From Lepidurus packardi (Eukaryota; Arthropoda; Branchiopoda; Notostraca; Triopsidae): 64,000 nt of DNA. Below the pieces are notes generated by a model. That model worked only from the letters and a program-made list of their open reading frames with translations, did no database searches and was not told the DNA's origin. The stretch lies in assembly GCA_023053545.1 (NCBI GenBank), contig JAKZAN010000005.1:1922001-1986000 (forward strand), read 5' to 3'. Shown piece by piece: positions 60,331 through 64,000 of the stretch (its first letter is position 1; every line of letters begins with the position of its first letter). The position numbers were made by a program, and so were the translations under genes.

Positions 60331-61963
60331 TAAGGGATACAATCTTCTATCTTTAAAAACTGCAAGATGCCATGTCTTGCAGCATATTCGGTGGCGTGTA
60401 GATCAAGTTGAATTACTGGCAATTTAACTTTTTGTTTCCGTGACTTTGCTCCTTCATAAAACGCAATGACGGATGTGTATATATGGACGCCGTCAATAAG
60501 CAGTATTCGTCAATTGCAGTTACCATGGACTAACTTCCGCCTTTGGTGAGGATTTCGCACCTGACGAAGCCTTTTTATTGCATTAGCGTTCAACATTCAG
60601 CAGGAAGTGACGAAGGATTTTGAGCTGTAACTAATGGTCATTGTGTACAAGAAGATCCTGTTTGCATCAATGGGAAGTTACAAGTTTCAATGGCATTGCG
60701 TTTCTTCGCCTCAACTTTTGGAAAGAAACGAAATTTTGGTTACTGTTTGAAAACTTTCTTCTTTGGGGGCGTTGGGGAGGATCTATTTATACATTACGTA
60801 TATCCCGTCCCCGTCATTCGTCTTGAAGAATGAAGGGTCTCAATTATAGTCTTCTAGCTGCTCAAAGTACCATATAGCTTATAACAAGAATTAACAAGTG
60901 CGATGTGGAGTTCTTCTTGACTTTAGGCTCTTGGGCGACTTTTTTAACCCTCGGAAATCTCGTGAGGTGGTCCCTTTTTTCGGACATCGTGAGCACATTT
61001 TATCCACTTATTAACTCCCAAGTTAGCTCACGAATTGCAGTTCCATTTAAATGCTCAAGACTAGGCCACCGCAGTCGTTTTCCATTACAAACATGCTTCC
61101 CGGATAAAGGACCCGGAGAAAAGCATATATTAAAATATCCAGTTCATTGAAGGGGTACAGAAGAAGATAAATAACGAAGCCAAGTCATAGAAAGAGTTGT
61201 ATTATACAATTTTCTTCTTTCCTTAGTCCAAACTTTCTTACTATTGCAGGTTTTTACTAACAATTTAACTCTGTCACGACGTGCAACCACTGGTCAATTT
61301 CTTTGCGAGAACAAACTGTGGGCGAAGGACTGGTGATTACTTCCAAATTTCATCGTATAAATGGGCATTCTACTGTACTAAAACCAAACTCCATCCTAAT
61401 TACTATTACCATCCTATTTCGTTTTTTCCTTACAAATTCCTAACCCCAGTAAAGAAGCTCTTTTTGCTAGTTTGATTTGGTAATTGCAATATTTGGTTGG
61501 CACACTTTTTACCAAATTTAACTGTGTTCTCTTTAAAACGTCTTTTTACAAATAGTCTTTAATTTTAAATCTTAATTGAAATTTCAAGTTCTGCCAAACT
61601 CAGTATTGATTTTGTATCATACAAAAGAAATGGGTTCTTATTTTTAGAAATTGTTGGCTTCTTTTGTTTAGATTGCTGAATTGCCCAATGGCGACAATTT
61701 ATGCTTGTACACATTAAAAATCTAAACTTTTTTTTGTTTGCCCGATTCCAATGTCTGCCCTTTGTATATAAAAAGCGTAACCTTGGAAAATAACAACCAG
61801 AAAAATTAATAAGAAAGTAAACTAAGGGGGTTTTTGCTGTTGATATGATTCAAGTCCAGAAGAACTGGAAGTAACATAATTCGTTTATATGATTCGTTTA
61901 TACATAATTTGTTTATATGATTCAAGTCCTGGAACTGGAAGAAATATAATATCCAGAAGAACA
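60331..61963. other. Non-coding stretch, no supported gene
   Basis: I see no gene. At about 61848-61962 short direct duplications ('ttcgtttatatgattc', 'gattcaagtcc', 'agaactggaag') lead into the larger duplication that follows. Confidence 0.4.
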
Positions 61964-62385
61964 GATTCAGTAAGAAGAAGAGACGTAAGAATAAATAAGA
62001 GGAAATTAAAATGTTGAAATCAACGGACGTTAAGATTCTTTCCAGAGAAGTAAATCAAGCAAAGTAAGAGTCGTGAGGTCTATGTAATTCCCCCCCCCCC
62101 CCCCCCCAAAAAAAAAAAGTGTGTACTTTTGAGTTCTAGATAGTTTTACTTCAAGTTTCATTGTTGTTTGGAGTCAGTAAGAAGAGGAGATTCAGTAAGA
62201 AGAAGAGACGTAAGAATAAATAAGAAGAGGAAATTAAAATGTTGAAATCAACGGATGTTAAGATTCTTTTCACAGAGAAGTAAATGAAGCAAAGTAAGAG
62301 TCGTGAGATCTATGTAATTTCCCTCCCAAAAAGTGTGTACTTTTGAGTTCTAGATAGTTTTACGTCAAGTTTCATTGTTGTTTGG
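61964..62385. repeat. Tandem duplication of about 200 bp
   Basis: GATTCAGTAAGAAGAAGAGA starts at 61964 and 62189. Both copies continue through 'ttaaaatgttgaaatcaacg', 'gcaaagtaagagtcgtgag' and 'gtgtgtacttttgagttcta' to CATTGTTGTTTGG (ending 62171 and 62385). They differ by scattered substitutions. In the first copy there is an 18-C run followed by 11 A, where the second has only CCCTCCCAAAAA. Confidence 0.85.
62090..62118. repeat. C18-A11 homopolymer junction
   Basis: Eighteen C followed by eleven A within the first copy of the 61964 duplication. The second copy has a short C-rich sequence at the same place, so the run expanded after duplication or is a read or assembly length artefact. Confidence 0.85.
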
Positions 62386-64000
62386 CCCAGGTTCTGCGAA
62401 GAAACTCAACCTAACGCGTCGTGACGAACAAGTCTGGGGTGTGGAGATGTAGGAGGTAAGGGGCATGATAGGCACGTTTCCTCAATGGAGGCGATATGAA
62501 CTTAAACGAAGCTTTTTAGTAGTGGAACAACATTGAGGTGTAAAGATGGGAGCCTAATCATGGTGCGAGGGTCAGGGAAAGTCATGGATTGCAAACAATT
62601 CGAAGGCGTCAAGTCGACGGATTTTCTAGTCCTTAAAACGCCTTCTCGTAGCTTCGTATAATAGCCCATTTATAATGACACATCATAAAGGGCGTATTAA
62701 GTACATGTAAAAGGCGTGGGTGAGTCTGTTCCTTGAGAATGGTATGCGGCCAAGAAGAAGAACTCTTTTTTTTCTTTAACCCGAAGAAAAACCAATGATC
62801 ATTGGCGTTTTTTTTACTGACATGTGAGTCTTTTCCTAATAAAAGTCGCTATGCATTAAGTGCCCTAGCTTGTTAATAGACTTTCGCGGGGCAAAAGTGT
62901 AAAACAGTTGTTGGTATTGAAGGAGTTTTTTGTGTGTGTGGTCTTGTGCATCTTATTATGCTGGGAGAGGATATGAAAATGCGAGCTCCGTATTATGTAA
63001 GCTGTGCTGTAAAATATCGCTTTTTGCTTGGAAGATCGTAAAGTACCATCTAATACCTCATTAGTCATTCATAATGCTGTGCGGTACGGGTTTTCAGTTC
63101 TTCAGCCGTTAAGGTTAGGAGCTCTGCTCCTATCCAACCAACTTTTATAAGCTTATTTTTATGTTATTGTATTCCATTATCATTTGCCTCGTGCAATCAT
63201 GCGGGGGCTTTCCAAGTCTGCATGAATGCGTAATGCTATATTATACTATATTATAGTAGAGCCTTTAAGCTTTTTGCCCAGTTGGGATGAGAACAAGTGC
63301 TGAGGAGATCTTCAGAACAACTATTTTATTGGACTTACTTTCATAGCCCGTGCCGAATTATTCCAATTCCTGAAGAGCAAGAGAGAACCCGGTACGAGCC
63401 CCAAACTTAGGCTCTAAGATTATTCAGGATATTATGCACATCTTTTTGCATCCGATAGGAGAATGACACCACTTGGAAACTATACATATATACTGACAAC
63501 TTCCATAAGAAAGAGCTGCCGACAAATACTCTTCCAATCCATCAATGGGCTAAATGAATTCCCTTCCAATGCAATGTGCATAAGTTGTGTGCTGGTTCCC
63601 AACTGGATTTTAATCGAAGCAGTATATAAAGGTCTATTGAAACATTTTTTGGATACCCTTTTCGCTTCCAAAACGATAAGCTCATCCATCACATCTCCCT
63701 ATAAACCTCCCTCCCTTCCATTCTTAACCGTCTGTATAAAAGCTCAAATCTGAACACAACTTTTCACATGGTGGGGGATAACATGGGTTCCTAATGTTTA
63801 TCGGGTTAGGCTTTGACACCAGCAATTAAACATACGGTTCGTTAAGGTTGTGGTGCAAGTCCAGAGAGACAAGTATTGCGTGACCAGCCAGTTTCCTTTA
63901 AGCATGTTTTAAGACGTTTTTCATTAGTTCGCGCTTAAAATCCGTGTTAAAAGATCGTATGGCTTGCTTATTGGGGCCAAACCAAAAGGCTTTCTTCAAG
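62386..64000. other. Non-coding stretch to window end, no supported gene
   Basis: I see no supported gene. An ATG-initiated frame at 63463-63753 (96 aa) has no recognisable domain. No element termini of families G or B are seen. Confidence 0.4.

Noticed and set aside
1..64000. tRNA genes, CRISPR arrays, bacterial operons
   Set aside because: Scanning for B-box-like GGTTCGA words gave only isolated matches (for example near 53018 and 59018) without an A box or cloverleaf. The tandem arrays lack the short repeat/unique spacer pattern of CRISPR.

Overview
This is a 64 kb piece of a eukaryotic, almost certainly arthropod, nuclear genome. It is AT-rich, full of homopolymer tracts, and has no bacterial or viral gene organisation. 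Three things point to an arthropod. The one convincing gene is a Delilah/Taxi-type bHLH transcription factor. A degenerate array of the arthropod telomere motif TTAGG lies at 5407-5513. The rest is low-density sequence with many short terminal-inverted-repeat (TIR) elements. I cannot name the species, nor choose between insect, crustacean and chelicerate.

Gene content is one gene. A compact, apparently intronless bHLH gene lies on the minus strand: CDS 22919-23608, 229 aa. It has a candidate TATA box at 23953-23961 and an inferred 5' leader of about 310 nt. The leader holds two tiny upstream ORFs, the second overlapping the main start as ATGA, and a perfect 16-bp palindrome. The only other recognisable protein sequence is a decayed N-terminal CENP-B/pogo-type helix-turn-helix at 272-478 (minus), inside a deleted pogo/Tigger-like transposon.

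The rest is best read as layers of transposable elements. Two related miniature TIR families are each present several times. Family G (head motif around CTTCTGCGCA, tail ACGGGAGC) lies at about 20-1158, 4924-5711, 11118-11900, 18870-19484, 38030-38230 and 47149-48550. Family B (termini like GGCTCCCGTATACCTTAGCT, core CAATAACAAACATCAG) lies at 27532-28885, 37812-38034, 45451-45997 and 60073-60330. At their best-preserved ends the two families share one terminal sequence. Four copies have been hit by four different elements with readable target duplications: a pogo/Tigger-like element (135-889), a 404-bp element with an 8-bp duplication that carries the TTAGG-like array (5273-5676), a 251-bp TA-flanked MITE (27985-28235) and a 913-bp long-TIR element with an 8-bp duplication (47269-48181).

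Both families have also seeded local tandem arrays. Part of G became a six-unit 111-115-bp array at about 11235-11897. The end of B became an eight-unit array of alternating 83- and 85-bp monomers at 28238-28885. Other structure includes a 466-bp TAA-flanked element made of two palindromic units (33034-33499), a 281-bp duplication carrying hairpins (54632-55237), a 30-bp minisatellite (49458-49633) and a roughly 200-bp duplication (61964-62385). I saw no tRNA, rRNA, CRISPR or other coding genes. Most remaining long open frames lack an ATG or are read-through of repeats. All family relations were judged by eye, without alignment software or database searches.
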